From: Monosporascus cannonballus
Lineage: Eukaryota; Ascomycota; Sordariomycetes; Xylariales
Assembly (NCBI GenBank): GCA_004154925.1
Contig: QJNS01000017.1
Span: 124,001 to 188,000, forward strand
Direction: 5' to 3'
DNA length: 64,000 nucleotides
Both the position numbers and the translations under genes were made by a program. This document shows, in pieces, positions 22,183 to 32,268 of this stretch. Under the pieces are notes generated by a model. That model was not told the origin of the DNA. It was given only the letters and a program-made list of their open reading frames with translations, and made no database searches. Numbering within the stretch: the stretch's first letter is position 1; each line of letters begins with the position of its first letter.

Positions 22183-23334
22183 ATGGAGTCGAAGGAAATC
22201 TACTACCAGATTAATAGGCGATACGGCTCTATCACGAGGAGCGGCACCGGCCAGTATGAGAAAACCGTAGCCAAAGCATTTGGGTATACGGAAGAAGAGC
22301 TCGATGGCGTCCCTGAGGGTGCGAACCTGGGGTTGAGCTGCGGCAACCCACTTGCACTTGCGAGACTGAGGGAGGTATGTATGTCCTTGCCCCGCGGCAT
22401 GCCGTTTCGCTGAGAGTCAAAAGGGCGAAACTGTTATTGATCTTGGGTCTGGCGCTGGCTTTGATGTATTTACGGCTTCAAAGAGAGTCGGCGCTACTGG
22501 CAAGGCCATCGGAATTGACATGAACAAGGTGCGCGGTTCCTATCCTCCGGATAAGGTCTAATACCTGTCTAACATAGTGTAATAGAATATGATCGACAAG
22601 GCGAATGCCAACAAAGCTCGCACCAACGCCTCAAACGTGCATTTCATCGAGAGCGCCGTCACATCGATCGCACTACCTGACAACACTGCGGACTGTATCA
22701 TTAGCAACTGCGTTATCAACCTTGTCCCCCCAACGGACAAACAGCTAGCATTTAATGAGATGTTCCGATTACTCAAGCCCGGCGGCCGAGTTGCCATCAG
22801 CGACATACTGGCACGGAAGGAGTTTACCGAGGAGATCAAGAAGAACGTTGCCCTATATGTCGGGTGCGTTGCAGGAGCTAGCCAGGTCAGCGAGTATGAC
22901 GCATTTCTGAAGAATGCAGGATTCAACGGTAAGTCTGAATTGATTCGTCGCCCTGGGGTATGATGAAGATTAATTGACCTTGGCCAGATATTCTCATCGT
23001 GGACAACAAGAATGACTTAAATATGTACTTTACTGCCGCAGACGCCGTCAAAGAAGAAGAGAAGACACCGTCTCGCTGCACTGCAGAGGCGAAAGCGAGT
23101 TGCTGCAACCATGAGGAAAAGGGGTTATGCTGCGGAACTCACTCGTTGGCGTGCGCCTGCCACAACCAGACGAGTTCGATGGCAGCTGAGGCCAAGACGC
23201 TGGCTCCCCGACTGGGGATCACAGACCTTAATGAATGGGCAGGTAAGCTCACTGGTCTCTTCGTCTCATGTGTTGTCACTTAACCCTTCCTAGGTTCCTT
23301 CAAGGTGTATGCAGTCAAGCCTGCGGCGAACTGA
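22183..23334 (+). CDS. arsM: Arsenite S-adenosylmethionine methyltransferase (ArsM/AS3MT type)
   Basis: Cytosolic enzyme transferring methyl groups from SAM to As(III). Five exons (22183-22374, 22415-22528, 22586-22928, 22988-23242, 23294-23334) give 314 residues in a continuous frame; the first intron is only 40 bp, short for this genome. Motifs: YQINRRYGS at the N-terminus; [11 protein letters not shown] with the first conserved Cys; the SAM-binding loop [35 protein letters not shown] with the second Cys; [13 protein letters not shown]; and [11 protein letters not shown] with the third Cys. These three cysteines are the arsenic-binding set of characterised ArsM enzymes. The tail carries a Cys-rich stretch with CC pairs ([13 protein letters not shown], then ACACH), typical of the extended family and possibly an extra metalloid site. 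Likely induced by arsenic through the divergent bZIP. Confidence 0.95.
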
Positions 23335-24272
23335 CGAGCGATCAATCTGGGAGATGAGCCTTTCAGGGGCATGATATGACGAAGCTATTAGTTTACCATT
23401 TCCTTAAAATAAAATCTGGATGTGGCATAAGCAGGTCCGGCTGCTGGATTACATTGTAAGACGGCAGATCAGTATGGTTGCCGGCGAGATTTCGGTCTGG
23501 TTCTTTAGCTCTTTTTGCAAACCGCTCTATGCACACACGTTTATCCATGTGCAATCCCATGTGGTTATAATTACTCAGCCATCCTAAACCGCAGCAGTTA
23601 ATCAATATTAACCTCACTCCTTGAACAATGTAGAAGTCGACAGTTGCCAATATATTTCGGCTGTACTCCGCTGAAAGGCTAAGACAGCCGATTTAAGTCA
23701 TGGCCCTTGGATGACCAGCATAAAGGACAAGTGTACAAGGTCTAGGGATTGTGCTCTTGAATTTTAACAAACAATTGACCAGATATAATGATAGAATTTG
23801 GCTACATCTATCTCTACGCAACGCCCTCGTTTTAATGTAGTGAGCTTGCGAACGGAATGGACGAAAGTTATTATGTCGAAAATCCCGCCTCCTATACTTT
23901 ATACGCAACTCTTTTTTCCGATCTGCGTGGCTATTACAAAATCCGTACTCAGTATTAAGCCTACTCATTAGGTAGGTTCCGAGGTTAATTTCTGACTTAT
24001 GTTGTAGCTAGCTGACAATGTTAGGTGCCGTATTATGCGTAATGATAGTCCTCTGATTTATAATCATCGCCTCAAGGCACAGGGGGAGCTGCTTATCAAT
24101 CATGGTTTCTATGCGATACCCTCATGAACCGACGACCTACAGAAGTTGGCCGAATGTCTTGATAATTTATATAAAAGTGAATGCATTCGAGGATAACATG
24201 CCTAATCCACGCTTGAATGCATCACACACGCTCGAAACCTTTAAGCACGGTTCAAGCATATAAGCAAGAGAT
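23335..24272. other. Intergenic, about 0.9 kb, no gene seen
   Basis: AT-rich sequence between the arsM stop and the SDR start. Open frames on the minus strand (85 and 91 codons) are not protein-like. Near the right end GAATGCATTC and TTGAATGCATCA repeat a GAATGCAT word shortly upstream of the SDR gene. Confidence 0.45.
24168..24177 (+). promoter_or_regulatory. TATA box of the SDR gene
   Basis: TATATAAAAG, about 95-105 bp upstream of the SDR start codon. Confidence 0.5.
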
Positions 24273-25129
24273 ATGATAGCTATGGCACCAGCACCGATCA
24301 TACTCATCCTAGGCTCGGGCGCCAACATCGGCGCCGCCATCGCCCGCCGCTTCGATAAGCTCGGGTACCAGGTGGCCCTCGTCTCGCGGCAGGGGAGCGA
24401 CGGCGGCGCCCCGACGAGGACGCCCGAGGGCTACCTCAAGATTAGGGCGGACCTCGCGGACGCGGAAGCGTACGCGGGCATCTACTCGAGCGTCCGGGAG
24501 GCCCTCGGGGGCGTGCCCAGCGTTGTGGTCTTCAACGCCGCGTCCGTGACCCCGGCCGCCGAGCCGGGCAACATGTTCTCGGCGCCCCTCGACGGGTTTC
24601 AGAGGGACCTCGACCTCTCGGTCAAGGGCGCGTTCGTCGCCGCGCGCGAGGCGTACCGGCTGTGGAGCAGCGAGAGCGAGAGCGATGCGAACGACGGCGG
24701 CGCCAAGAGGCAGTTCATCATGACGGGCAACCTGCTCGCCAGGGCCATCCTGCCCTCCCCGGACTTCGCGACGCTGGGTATCGCCAAGAGCGCGAGCGCG
24801 TTCTGGATAGGCCTCGCGGATAAGCTGTACAGGGAGAAGGGATTCAGGTGCGTGCGGTCCAGGGCTGGGGCTGTTGTCTCATGAGCCCGAACGGGGGGGG
24901 GGGCAGAGAGACAGGGGTCGCTTGGTAACTAACTCCGTCTGAATTCATTAGGTTCTTCGTCGCGGATCAGAGAGTCGCCGGTGGTGGTCCTGCGCATAAT
25001 CCGGACACGGAGGCGCATGCCGAGTTGTACTCTCGCATTGCGCGGGACCCGGAGCCGTGGCCTTTTTACATTACTTTCGTGGACGGGACCAAATACGAGA
25101 AGTTCGAGAACGGGAGCTGGGATGAATAA
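24273..25129 (+). CDS. Atypical short-chain dehydrogenase/reductase lacking the catalytic Tyr
   Basis: Rossmann-fold protein of 250 residues from two exons (24273-24847 and 24952-25129; intron 24848-24951, which contains an 11-G run). The nucleotide-binding loop ILGSGANIGAAIA lies at residues 10-22, followed by a VALVSRQ strand end that suggests NADP(H) preference. VFNAAS replaces the usual NNAG region. Where classical SDRs have YxxxK, this protein reads LGIAK (in FATLGIAKSASAF), so the Lys is kept but the Tyr is Leu. I recall the same substitution in a fungal SDR-like subfamily with an LGxGK-type motif. Activity may therefore be altered or absent. The C-terminal exon supplies FFVADQRVAGGG and a FYITFVDGTKYEKFENGSW ending. 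An alternative start is the ATG at 24282 (MAPAPI). The coding GC is strikingly high compared with its flanks. Confidence 0.85.
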
Positions 25130-26400
25130 ATGAGCGGGTTACGAGGAAGTAATGATATGCAGCACTATATTCCCACGTATTGAATCTGAATAGTGCCCAA
25201 AAAATGTGAGGCCCCACACTATGGCCGGACACGATCAGTTCTGATAGCGGGAGACATCCGATGTGTACATTCCACTGGGATGAGAACTGATGCCGCCATG
25301 CCAATACGCTCTATTTTCCGGTATGCATCATCACGCCTCCCCTCGACCGCCTTGCCTCGGAACTTATCTCCTATAGACTCCCCGCGTTCTCACGCTATTG
25401 CAAAAACGTAGGCAGTGCCTCAAAAGTCAGATGGAAGAACAATAGGTCGAACCTACAGACTCTGAAGCCTAGGGGGATATCAATCGGCTAATATAACGAA
25501 GCCGATCTCAGCAAGGAGCTGGCAATACAGAAAGGCCTATATTTTTGATGAATGGCTTTACCGTTCGTATAGGTAGAATTCGGAAATGGATCTTAACCGG
25601 ATTGAACGTACTCACTAGGAATACGGAAAGGATTTTGCTATTAAAAGCTCCATGGGTAGCTTTACTGGGTGTTCCTTGGGTTACTAGAAACCATGTTGAT
25701 ATTAAGCGTAACTCAGCCTCAATTTGCCAACATGGGACGCATAACTAAAATGAGGGGAAAGGGGTAAGCACGGTAAAATGGACGAGGGATGCTGTAATGA
25801 TGACTTAAAGTCATACAACAAGGTGGCATATAAAATCAAGAAAAGACAGAACTGGACTAGTTGTGCAATTGCCATAACTCCTTTTGGCCAGGCTGGTCCG
25901 AATAGCCTTAGCGTCCAACAGCCATTTGGCTCTACGGGTGTTTAGTCCGATTGGGGCCTAGCCCGAGTATGGCATCAATTAATAGAATATTGGAAGAGAA
26001 TAACCAGCAGAGAGGGACTGGGTCCGGTTCAGGATGCTCTTTGGTGGGTATATTCACGGCAACAAAACAAGAATCCGAATGCTGACTATCCACCGGACAT
26101 GTTACTCGCTACATCATCCTCTGTCGGTGGCAGCTCAATGCAAGTATCCATCTCACCAAGCAAGCAAGCGGGAAAGGTCAGTTAAGGTTAGGGGATCGGT
26201 ATCAATTATCTGAAACGAAAAGACGCATGGGAGGATCTCCCCAAGGGGTATCAATGCTGCGTAGCTCCTATACACTAAACGCCGACCAAACTCAGTCCTG
26301 GGCACGAAACCATCCAACAACTTCTCTCCTATCCAAGGCCTCCCGCGGGAGATTGACAAAGCTAGCCATGCGAAAAGACCTATCAAGACCAACCATGCGG
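25130..26400. other. Intergenic, about 1.3 kb, no gene seen
   Basis: Flanking sequence without recognisable coding potential. The block 25206-25246 resembles 851-900 (see the repeat finding). The final 250 bp are the 3-prime flank of the minus-strand gene that follows. Confidence 0.45.
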
Positions 26401-27216
26401 TTAGACCGCTTCCCAGTCCATCGCGTCGGCAATGAACCCCCAATCTTGTTCAGTGCTCGAGCCCAGTCCGCCCTCGGACTGCGCGGTTGCCGTCTCCTGG
26501 ACGTAGCGCACGGTCATGTTATATGCCTCTTCCAGTGCCGCGAGAATGATCTGCAACATCTCCTCAAGGTTGTAGGTCTCAAGCGGCGCTACCGTGTACC
26601 GGCGCGTCTCGTCGCTGTCAGCCGTCTTCCACCTATTCCGTAGATCTTTGGCACTCCAGAGCTGCCTACGTGCCTCGCCCTGTCCGAGAATGGAGTGCAA
26701 TGGATTGCCGGGATCATCGAGCGCCAATAGCACGTTGACGTGGTATTGGTGTTGGCTGATACGCTCACGTGGTACGCCAAGCTTTCCGGGATTGTTACCG
26801 CCGCCGCTGCCGTTAAAACCGCCATTGTGAAGACCATTGGCGCTGCCATTCAACCCTGGCGAGGGGTGGACGTCGATGCCATATACACCGAGGAGATGCA
26901 CTATAGCTCGCTCGAGGTGCATGTAGATCTCGTAGAAATCGATTTTGAAGTGTATCTCATTGGCTTCGACTTCCTCTTGCGTTCGGCCCGCTCGGTCAGT
27001 CGCAAGCTTATATCCGTAATCCAGGAATGGTAGCTTCCAGCGTATCCGGGAGACTATTTTCAGAAACCGAGATAACTCCTGCTGCGGAGTCGGCCGATCA
27101 CCAGAGAGGCCGGATGGTTCATCCAGACGCGAAGATGGGAAGTTGGAAGACGGGGCTGTCCTCGATCTCGACACCGCAGACGAGGACGCCCAACGGGAAG
27201 CAGAGAGACCGGGCAT
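26401..27216 (-). CDS. Conserved fungal protein of unknown function
   Basis: Single-exon gene, 271 residues; no domain recognised with confidence. The N-terminal 45 residues are Ser/Arg/Pro-rich and look disordered. The folded part begins at PTPQQELSRFLKIVSRIRWK and continues through LDYGYKLATDRAGR, FYEIYMHLERAIVHLLGVYG, a Gly/Asn-rich linker (LNGSANGLHNGGFNGSGGGN), YHVNVLLALDDPGNPLH and LETYNLEEMLQIILAALEEA. It ends in an acidic Trp-containing tail (DWGFIADAMDWEAV) that I associate with uncharacterised ascomycete proteins. It is predicted mostly helical, with no signal peptide or membrane segment. The long clean frame, aromatic-rich conserved-looking segments and plausible codon use support a real gene. 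Start: the only ATG before the disordered region. Confidence 0.78.
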   Translation of the reverse strand: MPGLSASRWASSSAVSRSRTAPSSNFPSSRLDEPSGLSGDRPTPQQELSRFLKIVSRIRWKLPFLDYGYKLATDRAGRTQEEVEANEIHFKIDFYEIYMHLERAIVHLLGVYGIDVHPSPGLNGSANGLHNGGFNGSGGGNNPGKLGVPRERISQHQYHVNVLLALDDPGNPLHSILGQGEARRQLWSAKDLRNRWKTADSDETRRYTVAPLETYNLEEMLQIILAALEEAYNMTVRYVQETATAQSEGGLGSSTEQDWGFIADAMDWEAV

Positions 27217-28958
27217 GGCTCTATAATATTGAGTGTGTGGGCGTTGTTGATATATAGTTATGGGTTAACTGCCGAGGTTGTTCTGAGTTTCTATGCCGTA
27301 AGAAAATGGCATTTTGAATGCAGCGGACAACAAGGTGATATACAACGAGGGATGCAAATAATGAGACAGTCTGTGACCGCTCAGTTTGATTCACACAACA
27401 ATGCACCAGCTTCCTCAACCCGACTCAAGGGAAACAACGCCGAAACAATATAGGGCCTTGTTCTCGAACGGCTATGGCCTGCGAGGTTGCATGGGCAACA
27501 ATGGGCTTTGTTACTGGGGGGCTTTAAGGTGCTGGGGAGCTTCATGCAGCATACGCGCTAAGGGAGTCGCGCTGCCGGATATTGTTCGGGGCACTGTGAA
27601 CCAATGACGTAGTTGTAAATAGCCTACACCAGTTCCCCTTTATTTCCGTCAATGTTGCTCCTTTGCCACTGCATATGACCCTGTTACGTTGTTAACAGTA
27701 CTTCGTAATAGGAAAACGACAGAGCACCACCTATCCGATTTCCGAATAATAAGCGACAATCGGTGGAGTACACTTGTCGGAAGCTTCCCGCCTTACTACG
27801 ATGAAATGAGCAAGCCTAAGTTTGACTGAAGCATCCACGGTCGCATGGGGTAACTGAGATATGCCCCTGGCCACTGTTAAACCAGGGGCTACCTGGGCCA
27901 CGACCATTAACTGTCCAGTTCAGCTCAACACACTCAATCAGCTCAGCAAGAATAAAACCTAAGGCTCTCAATAAGGGTCCCCAACTGCGGTAACACCGGA
28001 ACTAGAGTTGCATGAAATCGATCGTAACTAGGAATGTCAGAATGTGACACACAGTTCCAAGTCTCCCCTGGAGTTGTGGTTTGGTATTCAACTTCGAGGT
28101 GAAATGCTCGATATATGCTCGACACGGGCGAAGCAGTCTACAACTATGGAGGAAGGGTTGGGCTCGACGAATGCGCAGGGCTAGTCGGTAGAGGCTGCTG
28201 CCATCGAGGAAGGTACTAAGACGGTGCCATCTTGACCGTACTGGCTCTCTTTACCTCTAATGAGCATCCCCCATCCCTACCTTCTACCCTATCAACATCA
28301 TAAGTGAAAAAAGCGAATGACGGGGCTAGGATCACTCAATATTCGGCTCTGTGTTGAGTATCGAGTGCTTCGGATGAAACTTCTCATCGGGATATGTACC
28401 GCGAACTGAGCCTTGGTTACCGTGCTGAATTCTGCACAACTCGGAGCTTGCTATTATGTCTACCGCTTGCTTACATCTATAACGACAAGGGCCATACGGC
28501 TCGACTGGTGACAGTAGGCTCAACAGCTGCCCATACTAGCGCAAAACAGGCTGCTATCTTATATCACAAACCTGCCAGTCCTGTTGACAATGACAGTATC
28601 ACTTGCGTCACCCTGTATACTAGCCACAACCCGCCGAACGTTAATCTTAATGCAACAGCAGTGCAAACTGGAACAGAACAAAGACATACCTCAGAGCACG
28701 TGCCCCTAGTACATGCTTTTGTCCCCGTTCATACAAAGTGGTTGCTTAGAGCCGTCGATCAGAATGGCTCTTTGTCGGTACGGAGTGTCCCTTATTAGGT
28801 CATTTCCGTCTCTTGGCGGCAATAGCTCTACCATCGCTCTCGCTCTGCTCACCCAACGTGTTGAACCTAGCAACGCCATGGCTTAGTTAGCTAACCGGCT
28901 AGTGGAAATAGCTTCGGCCACTCCGGTATTCTTATCTCTTGGCTACCACTGTTTTTAT
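27217..28958. other. Intergenic, about 1.7 kb, no gene seen
   Basis: Between a conserved gene and the dispersed repeat. A 134-codon plus-strand frame (28394-28798) is the longest open stretch; it is Thr/His-rich, resembles nothing known and is not called. Confidence 0.45.
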
Positions 28959-29079
28959 CTGTATTTAAGGAGGGTTCACCACCTTCACCTTCTATAGAAG
29001 ACCTTCTAGAGGTCAGGCAACCTGTTAATACACTTCTTCTTCAGTTATATGCTTCTGTGTGTGATGTCAGGGTCTCACA
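28959..29079. repeat. Dispersed repeat copy B (LTR-like end), less mutated
   Basis: Partner of 684-814, about three-quarters identical by eye and with the G/C version at most differing sites. It ends GTCTCACA, an LTR-like terminus, immediately before the 3-prime end of the Tet-like pseudogene. The last codons of the pseudogene open frame are read from this repeat. Confidence 0.6.
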
Positions 29080-31522
29080 CGACGCGCCAGACGAGCTGGC
29101 ATACCTCCGTCTAACAAGCCCAAGCTTCAGATGGCCAGGCTCGCCCGGCATCAACGCCTCGAATTCCTCTTCGGGCCCGGACAAGTCTTCGCCATCCTCG
29201 TCCACGCCGACGTACCGCTCCGGGATCCTCCCCCCCTCGCTGAGCATGACTTGGTCCTTCTGCCGGTAGTCCTCCAGCTCACCATGCAGTTGTCGCCAGG
29301 CGCGCTGAGGGTGGAGGCCTCGGAGACGTCCTCCGCCATCCGGCGCAGGACCCAACTCCTCACCGCGTCGTGCGTAGTATTGATGACAACGAAGCGGCGC
29401 TCCTTCCAGCTCGTGATCGAGTGCCGGAGCTCCCTGCCGCGTATGAGCTGCGCGCAGCCTGGGGGGCTGCGGATCTGCAGGCCAAGCTCACGGAGGACGA
29501 GATCGCCACCCTCGAAATCCCCGACTGGCACCAGAGCGGCGAATGCGCGCTGCCAGTCGCTAGATCCCTGTGTTCAATGGTCATGAGATTAACTAGCAGC
29601 GCCCCTATCACGAACGGGTCTTCCTCCCTGCCGGTCTCGAATGGCACGAATCCGAGCTTGCTGACTTCGGCGGCAACTCTGGTGTACTTCCGGAGTAGCT
29701 CCGGATCCAGGAGGCCGAAGAAGAACCTGGCCAGTTCGGTGCACGCCCCGAAAGCGCTGAACCGCAGCTTGTGCAGCTACAGTAGGACTTGCGACTGGCC
29801 GTGCATGGTCCTAACCGTCGAGTCCTTGGTGGGAAATGGACACTTCTTTCCGTTGGGGTCCCCCGTTTCGCAATGGCCCCCGAAATGATCGGCTCCCGAT
29901 TTGGCTCGGCGGGGATCGTTCTCCCTGATGCGGAAATCGAGCTCGGGGTGTTCTGCTAACCAGTCCACCGAGTGCAGTCCGTGACATGTCATATCTGGGA
30001 CTGGGACCGGCTGCAACGTACTGAAAGTGTCAAATGAAGCGGTGACTTCATTTTTGACATTCCTATTGGAACAGTGTTGTAAGTAGCTGGTTTTTAATGG
30101 ACCGGGAAGCAATTGGCAATTCCGAACGGGAGAAAAGGGGGAATGACTCGATTTTGCTCTTGCTAACTTGCTCAGGAGTACACTAAATGCGTCTGAGAAC
30201 TGGAATGCGATCACATGGTTGGCCTTGTCGAGTACAGTGACCATATCGGCCTCGAAAAAATGGAGCAACCTGTGCTTGACAGCGTAATCGTCTCTCTCGC
30301 TCTAGGTGTAAGGATTGAAAGTCTTTTCCATAAGGCCCTTTCGTACCATCCCGATCATATTATTGAAGGCGGCGTCGGGAGAGTCTCCTTGCATTTGCTT
30401 CCGGACTTTGCCTTCAAGCTCCTTGTTTGTGTAGAGTTGCTGTCGTGCCATGTCTCGGGCTCTTCTCCAGTAATCTTTAGTGCGACCTGCCAAACGAGAG
30501 TTAGAATCTGTTACTTCTACAAGGGCTTGGGATGCTTAGACGGCCGTAGTAGTCACGTATGAGGAGAAAGGGCTGGACAAGGAGACGCTCTGTCTTGGAA
30601 TGGACGGTAGACGCGAAGCGCACCCCAAAAGGGGCCGGCGGGGAGTTACGGAGAGAACGGACCTCCGATCTGCCCGGCCTGAGCCAGCACTAAATGAGCA
30701 GCCACCCACTGCTCGACCTCAAGGGCGGGTTGGGTACCGACTTCCTCGTCAAGCTTCCTCTCGAGCTCCTTCGAAACCTCACATTTACTATAAGGCGACC
30801 CAGGTCCAAACACATCAGCATCCTCCATCTTAACCTTGGCAACAGTATGACCGTGGGCGGTGAACATCTCGATGACTCGGTTGTGCCGACATTGGCAGTC
30901 CACCACTCTATCATCGGCGATCTCCCGGGGGAATCTCGTCTTGATACCTACAATATCGCGAGGAAGCCGAGCCACCCACGGTGAGTCCACAGCGATATGC
31001 GTGTCCTCTTCGAACTCGTTGACCGCCAGCGACTCGTCGTACGGGTAGCCGATATTGCTCCAGGAGTGGTGGTACGCCCCGGTCACAGGGTCTTTCCTCT
31101 TGGGCCACTCCCCGGTGCCCTCAAACATGGGATGTCAGGGGAAGCATGAATTCGGACATGGGACTGAAAACGGGGCGCCGCACAGCCTCCTCCTGCTCCA
31201 TCACCACTGCTTCTCCGTACGACCCCTCCGGGATTTCGGTTCGCGGAGTTGTGTGAATGCCATCCTGCCCCTGATGTTCGTGCCGCGTGCTCTCCTGTGC
31301 GTCGCCGTCCCTGGTATTGCTGCTATCGGTGCCGCGGCGTTCGTCTGCTGACTTGGTGTATTTCCTGACTGGTGCTTCTAGCGCGAGGGCCACAATTTTG
31401 GGTGCTTTGGTATCGTTTTCCGCCGTCCTCTTCCGCGTAGGCCGCTCGGTTGGATGACGAGGCGGTCGCGGTACCCGTGAGCGATCGGTTCCAGCCGGTA
31501 CCTCAGAGGGTAATTCTGACAT
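29080..31522 (-). pseudogene. Tet/JBP-like 2OG-Fe(II) oxygenase domain protein, degenerate
   Basis: A long reading frame broken several times, lying on the minus strand from MSELPSEVPAG (31522) to about 29080. The N-terminus is Pro/Arg/Thr-rich and basic. A conserved-looking region follows (TGEWPKRKDPVTGAYHHSW), then RTKDYWRRARDMARQQLYTN after a putative intron (30487-30662), and MTCHGLHSVDWLAEHPELDF. The C-terminal domain has an iron-binding pattern seen in Tet/JBP-type oxygenases linked to fungal transposons: EHRD (His and Asp), FEGGDLVLRELGLQI, GCAQLIRGRELRHS (distal His) and RRFVVINTTH. Breaks: TAG stops at 30302-30304 and 29777-29779 within one continuous frame, and frameshifts near 31125, 29560 and 29300. 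The family call is by motif only; another double-stranded beta-helix oxygenase is possible. Confidence 0.6.
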
Positions 31523-32268
31523 CTTGTGAATGTGAGATGTGAGTCCAAGGCGAAAGGAGAAATTCTATGGTTTGAAATGGGTTGGTAAGGCTTGAAGTGA
31601 TCTCTCTGCATATGATAAAAGATGGTTACCTACATTGCCGCGCCAGGGTGGCTTGAGTTGGGCTGTGTCTTTGAAAATGCACAACAGTTCTATACAAGAA
31701 AGAAGGTTTAATTCTAGATATGGTTCTGGCAACCATTTGTTATTCGCCTAATTATTCGAGAGTGGTATAACCAAGTATCGCTGTCACATAATCTTTGAAA
31801 CCCCTTTTTGTGCTGTGAGGCACCTAAGACAATCAGGCGCTTATGGAGTTGACTGGTGACTACAATTATAACGGGATGCGGAAATGAAAGAAACCTTTAT
31901 CACAGTGACCACTGAAAGTCTCTGTCTTGAAGGTCATTCAACAACCCATCTTCATGAAGCAGAAGCTAATACAGTGTTTTCTCGATTGTTGATGGGAAGG
32001 TTTTGTTATATGGGTGGCTTCCCATATACTGGTTCCAGGGAGGTGGGCACCTGCTGTGACAACACCAAACGGGCAACGTACGTGATGAATGGAATATTTG
32101 TCTATTACTGGCATATATTAATTGTCGAATACAGTGTTGTTAACGTTGGCATCGTCAAGACGAAAGTATTCCCATTACTCCTTATTGGCTAGCCGGGATA
32201 GACTTACACGGCATTTATTATCAACGATCCTTCACACTCCGTATCCTAGTATACATAAGTTCTGCCCA
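31523..32268. other. Intergenic, no gene seen
   Basis: AT-rich 746 bp. A 102-codon plus-strand frame (31884-32192) has no recognisable features and is not called. The right end is the 3-prime flank of the kinase gene. Confidence 0.45.

Noticed and set aside
28394..28798. 134-codon plus-strand frame
   Set aside because: No family resemblance, unusual composition, and no neighbours supporting it.
31884..32192. 102-codon plus-strand frame
   Set aside because: AT-rich, no features, likely chance.
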